Of a DNA stretch of 64,000 bases, positions 16,605 through 26,400 are shown piece after piece. The translations under genes and the position numbers were made by a program. Origin of the DNA: Polynucleobacter sp. KF022 (GTDB taxonomy: Bacteria > Pseudomonadota > Gammaproteobacteria > Burkholderiales > Burkholderiaceae); NCBI RefSeq assembly GCF_027924105.1, contig NZ_AP026972.1:62001-126000 (forward strand), read 5' to 3'. Within the stretch, counting starts at the first letter, position 1; each line of letters starts with the position of its first letter. The notes below the pieces were generated by a model. That model was not told the origin of the DNA. It did not search any database and was given only the letters and a program-made list of their open reading frames with translations.

Positions 16605-17683
16605 GCGGCGCCAGTAGCTTTCAATGTTTCAATGACCTGGTCATCAGCGACACTCTTAATCTGGGCTTTACCAATCTTTTCTAAAACTACGTAACGAATT
16701 TGCCCGCCCTCAGTTTTTTTATCAACCTGCATCAGCTCCATGTAGCGATCCCCACCAAACTTAGGTGGGGTAATTGGTAGGTTCATCGATTGGATGATTT
16801 TGGTGAGGCGCTGGACATCGGCTTCACTGATGTAGTTAAGGCGGCGCGATAAATCGGCACCTAACACCATGCCGCAACCAACCGCTTCGCCATGTAACCA
16901 TTCGCCGTAACCCATGCCTGCTTCAATTGCATGTCCAAAAGTGTGACCAAAGTTCAGGGTTGCGCGAATGCCCCCCTCTCTTTCATCTGCGGACACTACT
17001 GCAGATTTAATTTCGCACGAACGCAAAACTGCGTGACCCATGGCGACAGTGTCACAAGCCAATAATGCCTTTGCATTAGCCTCGATCCAATTTAAAAACT
17101 GCGCATCGGCAATAGCACCATGTTTAACCACTTCCGCAAGACCGGCGGAGAGTTCTCTGGGGGGTAAAGTCTTTAAAGTATTAAGGTCTGCAATCACAGC
17201 AACGGGCTGATGAAAGGCGCCAATCATATTTTTACCAAGCGGATGGTTGATGCCAGTCTTTCCGCCTACAGATGAATCCACCTGAGCTAGCAAGGTTGTT
17301 GGTACTTGAATAAAGCGAATGCCACGCATGAAGCTGGCTGCAGCAAATCCAGTCATATCACCAATGACTCCACCGCCTAAGGCAACCAGCATTGTTTGAC
17401 GATCAGCGCCAAACTTCAACAGGTCATCAAAAATAAGCTGAAGGTTTTTCCAGTCTTTATAAGACTCCCCGTCAGGTAACGCAATCGTTCTAACAGGCTT
17501 GCCAAAAGTATTTAGAGTCTTGGTCAGACGCTCTGCGTAAATTGGGGCAACCGTAGTGTTGCTGACGATGTAGATAGAGGTTGCTTTTGCACAGGCGCTA
17601 AATAGGTTAGGCTGATCAATGAGGTCTGTGCCAATATAAATTGGATAACTGCGATTACCAAGATCAACTTCAAGTGTTTTCAT
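16601..17683 (-). CDS. aroB: 3-dehydroquinate synthase
   Basis: 360 residues from ATG 17683 (MKTLEVDLGNRSYPIYIG), with GAAG six bases upstream; an ATG at 17686 and a TTG at 17695 are in frame too. Motifs include the NAD-binding LPDGESYKDW and GGGVIGDMTGFAAA, and the zinc ligands in AEVVKHGAI, NFGHTFGHAIE and LHGEAVGCGM. It makes 3-dehydroquinate from DAHP in the shikimate pathway. It follows aroK almost without a gap, the classic aroKB pair. Confidence 0.96.
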   Translation of the reverse strand: MKTLEVDLGNRSYPIYIGTDLIDQPNLFSACAKATSIYIVSNTTVAPIYAERLTKTLNTFGKPVRTIALPDGESYKDWKNLQLIFDDLLKFGADRQTMLVALGGGVIGDMTGFAAASFMRGIRFIQVPTTLLAQVDSSVGGKTGINHPLGKNMIGAFHQPVAVIADLNTLKTLPPRELSAGLAEVVKHGAIADAQFLNWIEANAKALLACDTVAMGHAVLRSCEIKSAVVSADEREGGIRATLNFGHTFGHAIEAGMGYGEWLHGEAVGCGMVLGADLSRRLNYISEADVQRLTKIIQSMNLPITPPKFGGDRYMELMQVDKKTEGGQIRYVVLEKIGKAQIKSVADDQVIETLKATGAA

Positions 17684-17691
17684 CATATTCT

Positions 17692-18216
17692 TCAAGCGGA
17701 AAGTTCAAGCTGCATAATTAAGGTGTTGACCAATTGATTAACACTTGGTTTACCAGTTTCAATAACGTGGTCAGCAATTTCGCGATAGAGGGGATCGCGA
17801 ATAGCGTATAAATTTTCTAGAATTTTTTTGGCATCGCCATTTTTAAGAAGTGGACGTCCTTCACCACCCTTAGTGCGATGCCAAAGCTCAATTGGATTTG
17901 CGTGCAAATAAATGACGGTCCCATGATCACTGAGTGCTTGACGATTTTCTGGCAATAAAACAGCGCCACCACCAGTTGCCAAAATAATGTCTCTTTCATT
18001 GGTGATTTCACGAATGGCTTGAGCCTCTCTTTTGCGAAAACCCTCTTCACCTTCCATTTCAAAAATGACGGGAATTTTTACGCCACAGCGTTCTTCGATG
18101 ACATGGTCGGCATCTAGAAATCGACGCCCTAATTTTTTGGCTAGGACTTTACCGACGGTCGACTTCCCGGCGCCCATTAGGCCGATCAGAAAGATATTGT
18201 TTGTCGAAGAGTTCAC
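17692..18216 (-). CDS. aroK: Shikimate kinase
   Basis: 174 residues from a GTG start at 18216 with GAGGGG upstream. P-loop GLMGAGKST (12-20), substrate-binding DADHVIEERCG, GGGAVL and the lid LWHRTKGGEGRPLL. It phosphorylates shikimate using ATP. Between a secretin gene and aroB, as in the pilMNOPQ-aroKB or hofMNOPQ-aroKB loci of other proteobacteria; only 12 bases separate it from the secretin stop. Confidence 0.95.
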   Translation of the reverse strand: MNSSTNNIFLIGLMGAGKSTVGKVLAKKLGRRFLDADHVIEERCGVKIPVIFEMEGEEGFRKREAQAIREITNERDIILATGGGAVLLPENRQALSDHGTVIYLHANPIELWHRTKGGEGRPLLKNGDAKKILENLYAIRDPLYREIADHVIETGKPSVNQLVNTLIMQLELSA

Positions 18217-18228
18217 CCCTCGATTTTA

Positions 18229-19341
18229 TTAGGGTTTGTCGAGAACAGTCGGAGTTAAAAAGACTAGCAGCTCAGTTTTATCTTGCAATTTGGATTTATG
18301 GCGAAAAAAATGGCCAATCAGCGGAATATCCCCCAATAAAGGGATCTTGACTTCATCCTCTCGCTCGGTTGTCTGAAAGATGCCGCCAATGATCGCTGTT
18401 CCACCATTTTCTACAGTGACCTCGGAACTGAGGCTTTTGGTGTCTATGGCATACCCTTGCTCTGTTTTCATGCCCACTGTGTCCTTATTGATTCCTACTA
18501 GCATTGAAATCTTGCCATCTGGATGAATTTTGGGAAGGACTTCGAGGCGTAAATTAGCCTTTCTAAATTGCAATTTACTGCCGTTTTGATTGGAGGTTTG
18601 ATAGGGAAGTTCGGTGCCTTGTTCAATTGTTGCTTTGACTTGGTCGCCCGTCATAATGCGGGGATTGGACAGTATTTTTCCTTGACCCTCTGATTCCAGG
18701 GCAGATAGTTCTGCTTGCAGAATACGGTTAGCATTTTTAGACACTAAAGTTGCAGCCACGGTTGCTGGATTGAAGCCGCTTAACCCAGTGCCACCTAAGT
18801 CAAGATTGCCTGTCAGCTTTTGATTGCCGGCTCCATTTGCTTGATATCCCAGTTTGACCCCTAGCTCTCTAGCAAAGCGTTCATCTGCCTCCACAATCCG
18901 AGCCTCTATCAGAATCTGTCTTGGACTGTTGATGTGATCTCCACCAAATGGAAGAGCTGCATCCTCACGACGAAACTTTTGGAAGGCCTGGATTTCTGCA
19001 TGGGGTCCGATCCAATAGATATCACCATTGCGTACGAGTCTCAAACCACGGCTGGCAATAATAGAGTCCAGCGCGGTCTGCCAAGGAGTCTTATGGAGGT
19101 CGACTGAAATCTTTCCTTTGATTGATTCACTTATTAAAAAATTGGTATTCCCCAATTTAGCTAAAACCAGTAAAAGATCTCTTATTTCTATCTCAGTAAA
19201 TTGCAGGCTAATTGGTCTCAACAGGTGATTTTGTGAAGGCGCGTTTCCGCCTGCTAGATTAGGTAAAAAAAGCATCAACAAAGCAAGCAAAATAGTGATG
19301 CTGTTTAAGTGGCATTGAAGAAAATGCAGGGTGCGTTTCAT
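18229..19341 (-). CDS. Short PilQ/HofQ-type secretin
   Basis: 370 residues. After a signal peptide (about 1-32) comes a secretin N0/STN-like domain (about 45-120: ISLQFTEIEIRDLLLVLAKL, KISVDLHKTPWQTALDSIIASRGL), an N1-like stretch with ILIEARIVEADERFARELGV, and the beta-barrel secretin domain with QGKILSNPRIMT, VENGGTAIIGGIF and the C-terminal VKIPLLGDIPLIGHFFR. PilQ is normally about 700 residues with AMIN domains; this one lacks them and matches the HofQ/ComE size class instead. It would form an outer-membrane pore for type IV pili or DNA uptake. The adjacency to aroK supports pil/hof ancestry. Confidence 0.88.
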   Translation of the reverse strand: MKRTLHFLQCHLNSITILLALLMLFLPNLAGGNAPSQNHLLRPISLQFTEIEIRDLLLVLAKLGNTNFLISESIKGKISVDLHKTPWQTALDSIIASRGLRLVRNGDIYWIGPHAEIQAFQKFRREDAALPFGGDHINSPRQILIEARIVEADERFARELGVKLGYQANGAGNQKLTGNLDLGGTGLSGFNPATVAATLVSKNANRILQAELSALESEGQGKILSNPRIMTGDQVKATIEQGTELPYQTSNQNGSKLQFRKANLRLEVLPKIHPDGKISMLVGINKDTVGMKTEQGYAIDTKSLSSEVTVENGGTAIIGGIFQTTEREDEVKIPLLGDIPLIGHFFRHKSKLQDKTELLVFLTPTVLDKP

Positions 19342-20069
19342 TCGCTGTGGGGGGTCTTCAGAGCTAGCGATTTGCCCTGGGGGTGACTAAAGGTTGCCAT
19401 GCCACTTTCAATGCTGTTAAGCTGCCAGTCACCCAAAACTCGAGCCCCTTTTTCGAAAGCGGCATTCCCCTTTCCTGTACTGAAAAATGCTTGATGAGAG
19501 TCGCCCATTTGAGCGGCCCCCAGGTAGCGCCAGCGGCGTAATTCAGTCTCATGGGAGGGCACCGCTGGCCTGCTGGAAACTTTAATTTCAGGCTTTCGAT
19601 TCATTAATGAGTGAATACTCACTTCTATTTCTTCTATTGCCATATATAAATCTTCCTGATTTTCATGAAATTCATTACGCATGAAGGCTATTTCCTTTTT
19701 TAGCTCAGATATGAGTTTTTGAGATTCCTCCTGAGCGCTTTTGGAGCTCTGATCAAGGGCGATATAGGTGAAAAAGCTCACAACTGCTACTACTATCAAG
19801 ACCCCAAAAAAGAGGGTAATTAATCCACCTAGGTTTTGAATGGAGCTCGGGATTTGAAGCTTAGAAAAGGGGCTAAAGAAAGAGCGATGATTACTCTGGA
19901 CTGAGTCAACTCTGGGCGTGCTTTGTTGGGGTCGAGGTTTGCGAATTCCATGGGGGTCGGGTATGGCAGGATCATCGCCAAGCTCGCTCAAAATTTCGTC
20001 AAAGGATTCGCTGGAAATGTGTCGTGCAGGCATGACCATATTCTTCAGTTTTGCAGCCTGAAAAGACAT
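19338..20069 (-). CDS. PilP-like inner-membrane/periplasmic protein
   Basis: 243 residues, no family I can name with certainty. A Pro/Ser-rich cytoplasmic N-terminus (about 1-75) leads to one membrane helix (about 82-105, TLFFGVLIVVAVVSFFTYIAL), then a periplasmic coiled coil (about 110-150), then a C-terminal beta-rich part with RWRYLGAAQMGDSHQAFF and ARVLGDWQLNSIESGMATFSHPQG. That last pattern resembles the PilP/GspC homology region that contacts secretin N0 domains. It overlaps the secretin start by four bases, so they are translated together. The ATG at 20033 has a better-placed GAAG than 20069 and may be the true start. Confidence 0.6.
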   Translation of the reverse strand: MSFQAAKLKNMVMPARHISSESFDEILSELGDDPAIPDPHGIRKPRPQQSTPRVDSVQSNHRSFFSPFSKLQIPSSIQNLGGLITLFFGVLIVVAVVSFFTYIALDQSSKSAQEESQKLISELKKEIAFMRNEFHENQEDLYMAIEEIEVSIHSLMNRKPEIKVSSRPAVPSHETELRRWRYLGAAQMGDSHQAFFSTGKGNAAFEKGARVLGDWQLNSIESGMATFSHPQGKSLALKTPHSE

Positions 20070-20160
20070 CGTTCTGGTTTGAAGACTGCGTCAGAAATTA
20101 GGCCTTGATGCACCCCAAAACGAGGAATTTGGAGCTTTTAGGTAAATTGACCAAGCACCC

Positions 20161-20166
20161 TATAAT
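20161..20166 (+). promoter_or_regulatory. Consensus -10 box directly before mrcA
   Basis: A perfect TATAAT at 20161-20166 lies eight bases before the mrcA ATG. The best -35 is weak (TTTAGG at 20137-20142, 18-base spacing). Transcription would start at about 20173, leaving essentially no leader. Confidence 0.5.
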
Positions 20167-20174
20167 TTGGGCAT

Positions 20175-22511
20175 ATGGCCTTAACTCCTAAAGACAAGCC
20201 GCCCCTGAACCAACGTCCCGTTCGTCCATTCGAAAGACGTCCTCGGCATACACGAGTTGAGCCTGGTTTCCCGCACAAGAAATCAAGCAATCCGCTGGTA
20301 AAGGCCTTATTAATTATTGGCGTTGTTTTTGCTTTAGTGGTTACCTTGCTGATGGGGTATGCCTTTTTGGTAGCAAAACCCAATCTGCCGAAGATCTCTG
20401 CCTTAACCGACTACAACCCTAAGACACCTTTGCGTATCTATACGGCTGACAAAGTGCTCATTGGTGAATTTGGCGAGGAGCGTCGTAAGGTAATCCCATT
20501 AAATGAAATTCCTCAAAGCATGCGAAATGCTGTTTTAGCTATTGAGGATGATCGCTTCTACTCTCACGGTGGCGTGGACTACGTAGGAATTTTGCGGGCA
20601 ACATTAACCAACTTACGTGGCAACCTCTCGCAGGGTGCCTCAACTATCACCATGCAGGTGGCGCGCAACTTCTTCTTGAGCAACGAGAAAACTTTTAGTC
20701 GAAAAATCTATGAAGTTTTATTGGCCTGGGAAATTGAGTCGCAGTTAACCAAGGACAAGATTCTTGAAATCTATATGAATCAGATTTTCTTGGGGCAGCG
20801 GGCTTACGGCTTCTCAAGCGCAGCGCAGATTTATTTTGGTAAAGAATTAAAAGACATCACGATTGCTGAGTCGGCTATGTTAGCGGGCTTGCCAAAGGCG
20901 CCTTCAGCTTACAACCCAGTTAGCAATTTCCGTCGCGCAAAGATTCGTCAAGAGTACATTCTTCAGCGTATGCGTGATCTGGGGTATATCACACCAGAGG
21001 AATATCAAAAAGCGATGATTGAGGAGTTACATATTCGTGGCTTGGGCAATGAGTTTGCGGTCCGCGCAGACTTCCCGGCCGAGATGGTGCGCCAGTTACT
21101 GTTTACGCAATATGGTGAAGCTATCTACTCCCAAGGAATTGATGTTTACACCACCATTTTGAAGGCCGATCAAGACGCAGCTTATAAGGCGGTACGTAAA
21201 GGAATTTTTGAATATGACCTACGCCACGCTTATCGTGGGCCGGAAGGTTTCATAGATCTTCCGCAAGATCCTGTAAAGCGCCAGCGTGCAATTGATGAGG
21301 CGCTACTTGCTTATCCTCAGTTGGATGATTTGCAGTCTGGTGTTGTGCTTGACGTTAAGCCTAAGGAAATGCAGGTCATGATTTCAACTGGCGACACCAT
21401 CACCATTAAGGGTGAGGGCATGAAGTTGGCATCCGCATCCCTTACCGATAGCACTCAGCCTAAGAAGCGGTTGCGACCAGGTGCGGTGGTACGACTGTTG
21501 TCAGACGGCGGAATTTGGAAATTAGCACAACTGCCACAGGTTGAGGCTGCGTTTGTGTCTATGAATGCAGAGACTGGTGCGATCCTGTCTCTGGTGGGTG
21601 GTTTTGATTTCCGTCGCAATCAATTTAATCATGTGACGCAAGCGTTGCGTCAACCGGGCTCTTCTTTTAAGCCATTTATCTATGCGGCAGCGATTGAAAA
21701 AGGTTTTTCACCCAGCACAATGGTGAATGATGCGCCCTTATCAATCGGTAGCATGGAAACAGGTAGCCAGGCCTGGGAACCAAAAAACTATGATGGTAAG
21801 TATGAAGGCATGATGCGCTTGCGCAACGCGCTGGCTAAATCGAAGAACTTAGTTTCAGTACGGATCATTCGAGCGATTGGTCCTTCTTATGCGCAGGAAT
21901 ATATTCAGCGTTTTGGTTTTGAACCAGAAAAGCATCCCCCTTACTTAACGATGGCTTTGGGTGCGGGTTCGGTTACGCCATTACAAATGGCTTCTGCTTA
22001 TAGTGTCTTTGCAAATGGCGGCTACCGCGTAGATCCATTCTTGATTGATAAGATGGTCGACTCTAAAGGCGCTGTCATGTTTGAAGCAAAACCTACTCAT
22101 GCTCGTGAAGATGCGCCACGTGTATTAGATGCGCGTACTGCTTTTGTAATGGATAGTATGTTGCAAGAGGTAACTAAGTCAGGCACTGCAGCTTCTGCTC
22201 GCGGTAAGTTAGGGCGCAATGATATTGCAGGTAAAACAGGCACAACGAACGATTCTCATGATGCTTGGTTTGCTGGATACAATCCAAAAGTGGTTGCTGT
22301 TGCATGGATTGGTTTTGATAAGCCAGCGAGCTTAGGCGATCGTGAAACCGGTGGCGGTCTTGCTCTACCAATGTGGATTTCTTATATGGGTACAGCATTA
22401 AGAGAGATTCCTCAGCAGGCTCGTGAAGTTCCAAGTGGTGTTACACAAGTTGATGGGGACTGGTTTATTCCAGAGTTTTCTAACAGTGGTGGTGCGCGCG
22501 AACTGCAATAG
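20175..22511 (+). CDS. mrcA: Penicillin-binding protein 1A, bifunctional peptidoglycan synthase
   Basis: 778 residues. A basic, Pro-rich cytoplasmic tail (1-40) and one membrane helix (41-66) precede the glycosyltransferase domain with catalytic Glu124 in EDDRFYSHGG and QGASTITMQVARNFFL. The transpeptidase domain has SSFK (496-499), a SKN motif (AKSKNLVS) and KTGTT (687-691). It polymerises and cross-links peptidoglycan in the periplasm. Divergent from the PilP-like gene over about 105 bases. No good Shine-Dalgarno precedes the ATG, and no better start lies upstream of the membrane helix. Confidence 0.95.
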   Translation: MALTPKDKPPLNQRPVRPFERRPRHTRVEPGFPHKKSSNPLVKALLIIGVVFALVVTLLMGYAFLVAKPNLPKISALTDYNPKTPLRIYTADKVLIGEFGEERRKVIPLNEIPQSMRNAVLAIEDDRFYSHGGVDYVGILRATLTNLRGNLSQGASTITMQVARNFFLSNEKTFSRKIYEVLLAWEIESQLTKDKILEIYMNQIFLGQRAYGFSSAAQIYFGKELKDITIAESAMLAGLPKAPSAYNPVSNFRRAKIRQEYILQRMRDLGYITPEEYQKAMIEELHIRGLGNEFAVRADFPAEMVRQLLFTQYGEAIYSQGIDVYTTILKADQDAAYKAVRKGIFEYDLRHAYRGPEGFIDLPQDPVKRQRAIDEALLAYPQLDDLQSGVVLDVKPKEMQVMISTGDTITIKGEGMKLASASLTDSTQPKKRLRPGAVVRLLSDGGIWKLAQLPQVEAAFVSMNAETGAILSLVGGFDFRRNQFNHVTQALRQPGSSFKPFIYAAAIEKGFSPSTMVNDAPLSIGSMETGSQAWEPKNYDGKYEGMMRLRNALAKSKNLVSVRIIRAIGPSYAQEYIQRFGFEPEKHPPYLTMALGAGSVTPLQMASAYSVFANGGYRVDPFLIDKMVDSKGAVMFEAKPTHAREDAPRVLDARTAFVMDSMLQEVTKSGTAASARGKLGRNDIAGKTGTTNDSHDAWFAGYNPKVVAVAWIGFDKPASLGDRETGGGLALPMWISYMGTALREIPQQAREVPSGVTQVDGDWFIPEFSNSGGARELQ

Positions 22512-22523
22512 TTCGCTTTTAAG

Positions 22524-23228
22524 ATGGCACGGCAAGCGCGCACTGTAATACCCGGCCAAGCAATGCATGTGATGGTCCGCGGTAATAACCGTGAAACCCT
22601 TTTTTTTAGCGATGAAGATCGTCGCACTTATTTAGAGTGGTTGCGTGAGGCGGCTAGGCAATTTGGTTGCGCAGTTCATGCCTTTGCTTTGATGCCCAAT
22701 CATGTTCATCTGTTGATGACTCCACAGAGCGAAGATTCTCTTGCAAAAACAATGCAATCTCTGGGGCGACGTTACGCACAGTATTTCAACCAACAGCATC
22801 GTCGCTCGGGGACCATTTGGGAGGGAAGGTATCGCTCATCTTTAATAGACCCAGATTATTTTTTGCGTTGTCAGCGCTATATCGAGCTCAATCCGGTGAG
22901 AGCTGGTTTTGAATCCAATCCTCAAAGTTCTACTTGGACTAGTTTTTCAGCACATATTGGTGAGAGTTCGGAGTCTTGGTTAGTGGATCATCAATATTTT
23001 TGGAGGCTGGGTAATACCCCCTTTGAAAGGCAGATGAACTGGGCAAGCTTTGTTAAGGAAGGCGCCCCCCATTGGGAGGACCGTCAAATTACCGAATCGT
23101 TAATTCGATCCAAGCCTTGGGTGAGTGACATTTATGCAAAAAAGCTCTTCAAGGATGCCCCAGAGATGACTGTCATTCGGCATCGAGGGCGACCAAGAAA
23201 AGTAAATGTTGTAAATTCAACAGCTTAG
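22524..23228 (+). CDS. REP-associated tyrosine transposase (RAYT), Y1/HUH family
   Basis: 234 residues, the single-domain Y1 transposase family. The HUH metal motif is H60-V-H62 (ALMPNHVHLLM), and the probable nucleophile is Tyr119 in CQRYIELNPVRAG. The other signatures GTIWEGRYRSSLI and the N-terminal GQAMHVMVRGNNR are present. The C-terminus is basic with RGRPRK. RAYTs nick single-stranded DNA at REP hairpins and are usually single-copy and domesticated. It starts 12 bases after mrcA, so it may be co-transcribed, and imperfect palindromes lie directly after it. Confidence 0.9.
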   Translation: MARQARTVIPGQAMHVMVRGNNRETLFFSDEDRRTYLEWLREAARQFGCAVHAFALMPNHVHLLMTPQSEDSLAKTMQSLGRRYAQYFNQQHRRSGTIWEGRYRSSLIDPDYFLRCQRYIELNPVRAGFESNPQSSTWTSFSAHIGESSESWLVDHQYFWRLGNTPFERQMNWASFVKEGAPHWEDRQITESLIRSKPWVSDIYAKKLFKDAPEMTVIRHRGRPRKVNVVNSTA

Positions 23229-23421
23229 AGCAATAAAAACCCCCTGAATTCACTTTAGGGCATTGAATATTCTGACTCTGTCCCCATATAAGTAATTGAT
23301 ATTGGTGCGGCATACAAATAAATGGGACAGACTCATTTTATTTCTATTGCATCGGTATGGGTATTCACCTATATTTGATCCTCCAAAAGTAATTAGGCCT
23401 TTGTCGCCCCTCGGAAATACT
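23229..23421. repeat. RAYT-associated inverted repeats in the gltB upstream region
   Basis: This 193-base spacer holds a hairpin CCCTGAA (23242-23248)/TTTAGGG (23254-23260) and a near-perfect inverted pair GACTCTGTCCCCAT (23274-23287)/ATGGGACAGACTC (23322-23334) separated by 34 bases. Sequences of the GGGACAGA(G/C)TC kind often flank Y1 transposase genes. A possible promoter for gltB (TTGAAT 23263-23268, 18 bases, TATAAG 23287-23292) overlaps the left arm. The rest up to the gltB start shows nothing recognisable. Confidence 0.55.
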
Positions 23422-26400
23422 ATGACTACACAATTAAATAATGATCTTCGTCCAATTGCTCAAGGTTTATATGACCCTAGAAATGAGCATGATGCTTGCG
23501 GCGTAGGATTCGTGGCACACATCAAAGGCAAGAAATCTCATGAGATCGTTTCTCAGGGATTAAAGATTCTCGAAAATTTAGATCACCGGGGAGCGGTAGG
23601 TGCCGATCCTCTGATGGGTGACGGCGCTGGTATCTTGATTCAGATTCCGGATACTTTGTATCGCGAAGAGATGGCTAAGCAGGGTGTGACCTTGCCACCA
23701 TTAGGTGAATATGGCGTTGGCATGATTTTCTTGCCAAAGGAACACGCTTCACGTTTAGCGTGTGAGCAAGAATTAGAGCGTACCGTTCGTTTAGAAGGAC
23801 AGGTAGTTTTAGGTTGGAGAGATGTTCCGGTGGATGTGAAGTTACCGATGTCTCCAACAGTGCAAATGACGGAGCCATTTATTCGTCAAATTTTCATTGG
23901 CCGTGGTCGTGACATCATGACGACTGATGCACTCGAGCGTAAGTTATATGTGATTCGTAAGACAGCAAGTCACGCTATTCAAGATTTGCACCTGAAGCAT
24001 GGCAAGGAATATTTTGTTGCTTCAATGTCTGCTAGGACTATTGTTTATAAGGGTTTGCTGTTGGCTAACCAAGTAGGCGCTTATTACCAAGATCTACAAG
24101 ATAAGCGTACTGTGTCAGCGCTTGCATTAGTGCATCAACGCTTCTCAACCAACACTTTCCCTGCTTGGGAATTAGCGCATCCATATCGCATGATTGCTCA
24201 CAATGGTGAGATCAATACTGTTAAAGGAAATGTCAATTGGGTGAATGCACGTGAAGGCGCAATTAGCTCCCCAGTGCTTGGCGATGATTTGCAAAAACTC
24301 TGGCCATTAATTTATCCAGGTCAGTCAGATACAGCCTGTTTTGATAACTGCTTAGAGTTGTTAGTGATGTCTGGTTATCCATTGGCTCAAGCCATGATGA
24401 TGATGATTCCAGAGGCGTGGGAGCAGCACACATTAATGGATGACAATCGTCGCGCTTTCTATGAATATCACGCGGCAATGATGGAGCCATGGGATGGCCC
24501 AGCAGCAATGGCATTTACCGATGGTCGTCAAATTGGCGCAACATTGGATCGCAATGGATTGCGCCCAGCACGTTATTACGTGACTGATGATGACCTCGTC
24601 ATCATGGGATCTGAGGCCGGTGTATTGCCGATTCCTGAGAGCAAGATCGTACAAAAATGGCGCTTGCAACCAGGCAAGATGTTCATGATCGACATGGAGC
24701 AAGGTCGCATCATTGATGACGTTGAATTAAAGAATGCAGTTTCCAAGGCTAAGCCTTATAAGAGTTGGATCGACGCTGTTCGTGTGAAGTTAGATGAAGT
24801 GGATGCCAGCAAAGTGGACTTGGTTGATGAGAAAACAACTATTCGTCCGGCTGCTAAATTGTTAGATCGCCAACAAGCATTTGGTTACACCCAGGAAGAC
24901 ATTAAGTTCCTCATGGCCCCAATGGCCATGAATGGCGAAGAGGCTATTGGTTCAATGGGCAATGACAGTCCGTTGGCAGTTCTTTCTAATAAGAACAAGC
25001 CGCTCTATAACTACTTCAAGCAATTATTCGCGCAAGTTACCAATCCTCCGATTGATCCAATTCGCGAGAACATGGTGATGTCATTGGTCTCTTTCATTGG
25101 ACCTAAACCTAACTTGTTAGACACTAACAACATCAATCCACCAATGCGCTTAGAAGTAAGTCAGCCCATTTTGGATTTTGATGACATTACTAAGATTCGT
25201 CACATTGGTCATTACACCAATGGTAAGTTCCGCTCTTATGAATTGGATATTTGCTATCCAGCTTCATGGGGTAAGGCTGGCATTGAAGCGCGCTTAGCTT
25301 CACTGTGTGCTGAAGCAGCAGATGCAGTGCGTTCCGGTTACAACATCCTGATCGTGAGTGATCGTCAGGTTGACGAAAAGCATGTGGCTATTCCAGCGTT
25401 ATTAGCAACTTCCGCAATCCATCAGCATTTAGTACAAAAAGGTTTACGCACTAGCGTTGGCCTAGTAGTAGAGACTGGAAGTGCGCGTGAAACACACCAC
25501 TTTGCACTCTTGGCTGGTTATGGCGCAGAAGCAGTTCATCCATATCTCGCCATGGAAACCTTGGCAGAGATGGCAAAAGGCTTATCTGGTGATTTGTCTG
25601 CTGAAAAAGCAGTGAAAAACTTTGTGAAAGCAATTGGCAAGGGCTTGCAAAAAGTCATGTCCAAAATGGGCATCTCCACTTACATGTCTTATACCGGATC
25701 ACAGATTTTTGAGGCCATTGGTTTAAATCACGACATCATTGATCAATACTTCAAAGGAACGCCATCAAATGTTGGTGGTATCGGTGTGTTTGAGGTTGCT
25801 GAAGAAGCATTACGTATGCACTCATCAGCATTTGGCAATGACCCCGTGTTAACCAATATGCTTGATGCTGGCGGTGAGTACGCTTTCCGTATTCGTGGGG
25901 AGAACCATATGTGGACTCCAGACACGATTGCGAAGTTACAGCACTCCACACGTATTGGTGCAGAAAAGGGCTACCAGACCTATAAAGAGTACGCCAACAT
26001 CATTAATGATCAAACTAAGCGTCAAATGACTTTGCGTGGTTTATTTGAATTCAAGATTGATCCAGCAAAAGCCATTCCGTTAGACGAGGTAGAGTCTGCA
26101 AAAGAAATCGTTAAACGTTTTGCAACGGGCGCGATGTCTTTGGGTTCGATCTCTACAGAAGCACACGCTACCTTGGCAATTGCTATGAACCGAATTGGCG
26201 GCAAGTCCAATACTGGTGAAGGCGGCGAAGATCCAAACCGTTATGTGAATGAACTCAAGGGCATCCCCATCAAAAAGGGCGAGTCTTTAGCCAGTATCTT
26301 GGGTAGCGATGTTGTTGAGGCTAATATCCCATTGCAAGATGGTGACTCTTTGCGTTCTAAGATTAAGCAAGTTGCTTCTGGTCGCTTTGGTGTCACCACT

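Noticed and set aside
22524..23228. A complete IS200/IS605 insertion sequence
   Set aside because: No tnpB, no typical IS200 ends on the left side, and the RAYT signature motifs fit a domesticated single-gene element.
23296..23421. Extended N-terminus for gltB (42 extra residues)
   Set aside because: It would be translated through the inverted repeat and would precede the normal 25-residue propeptide before catalytic Cys26.
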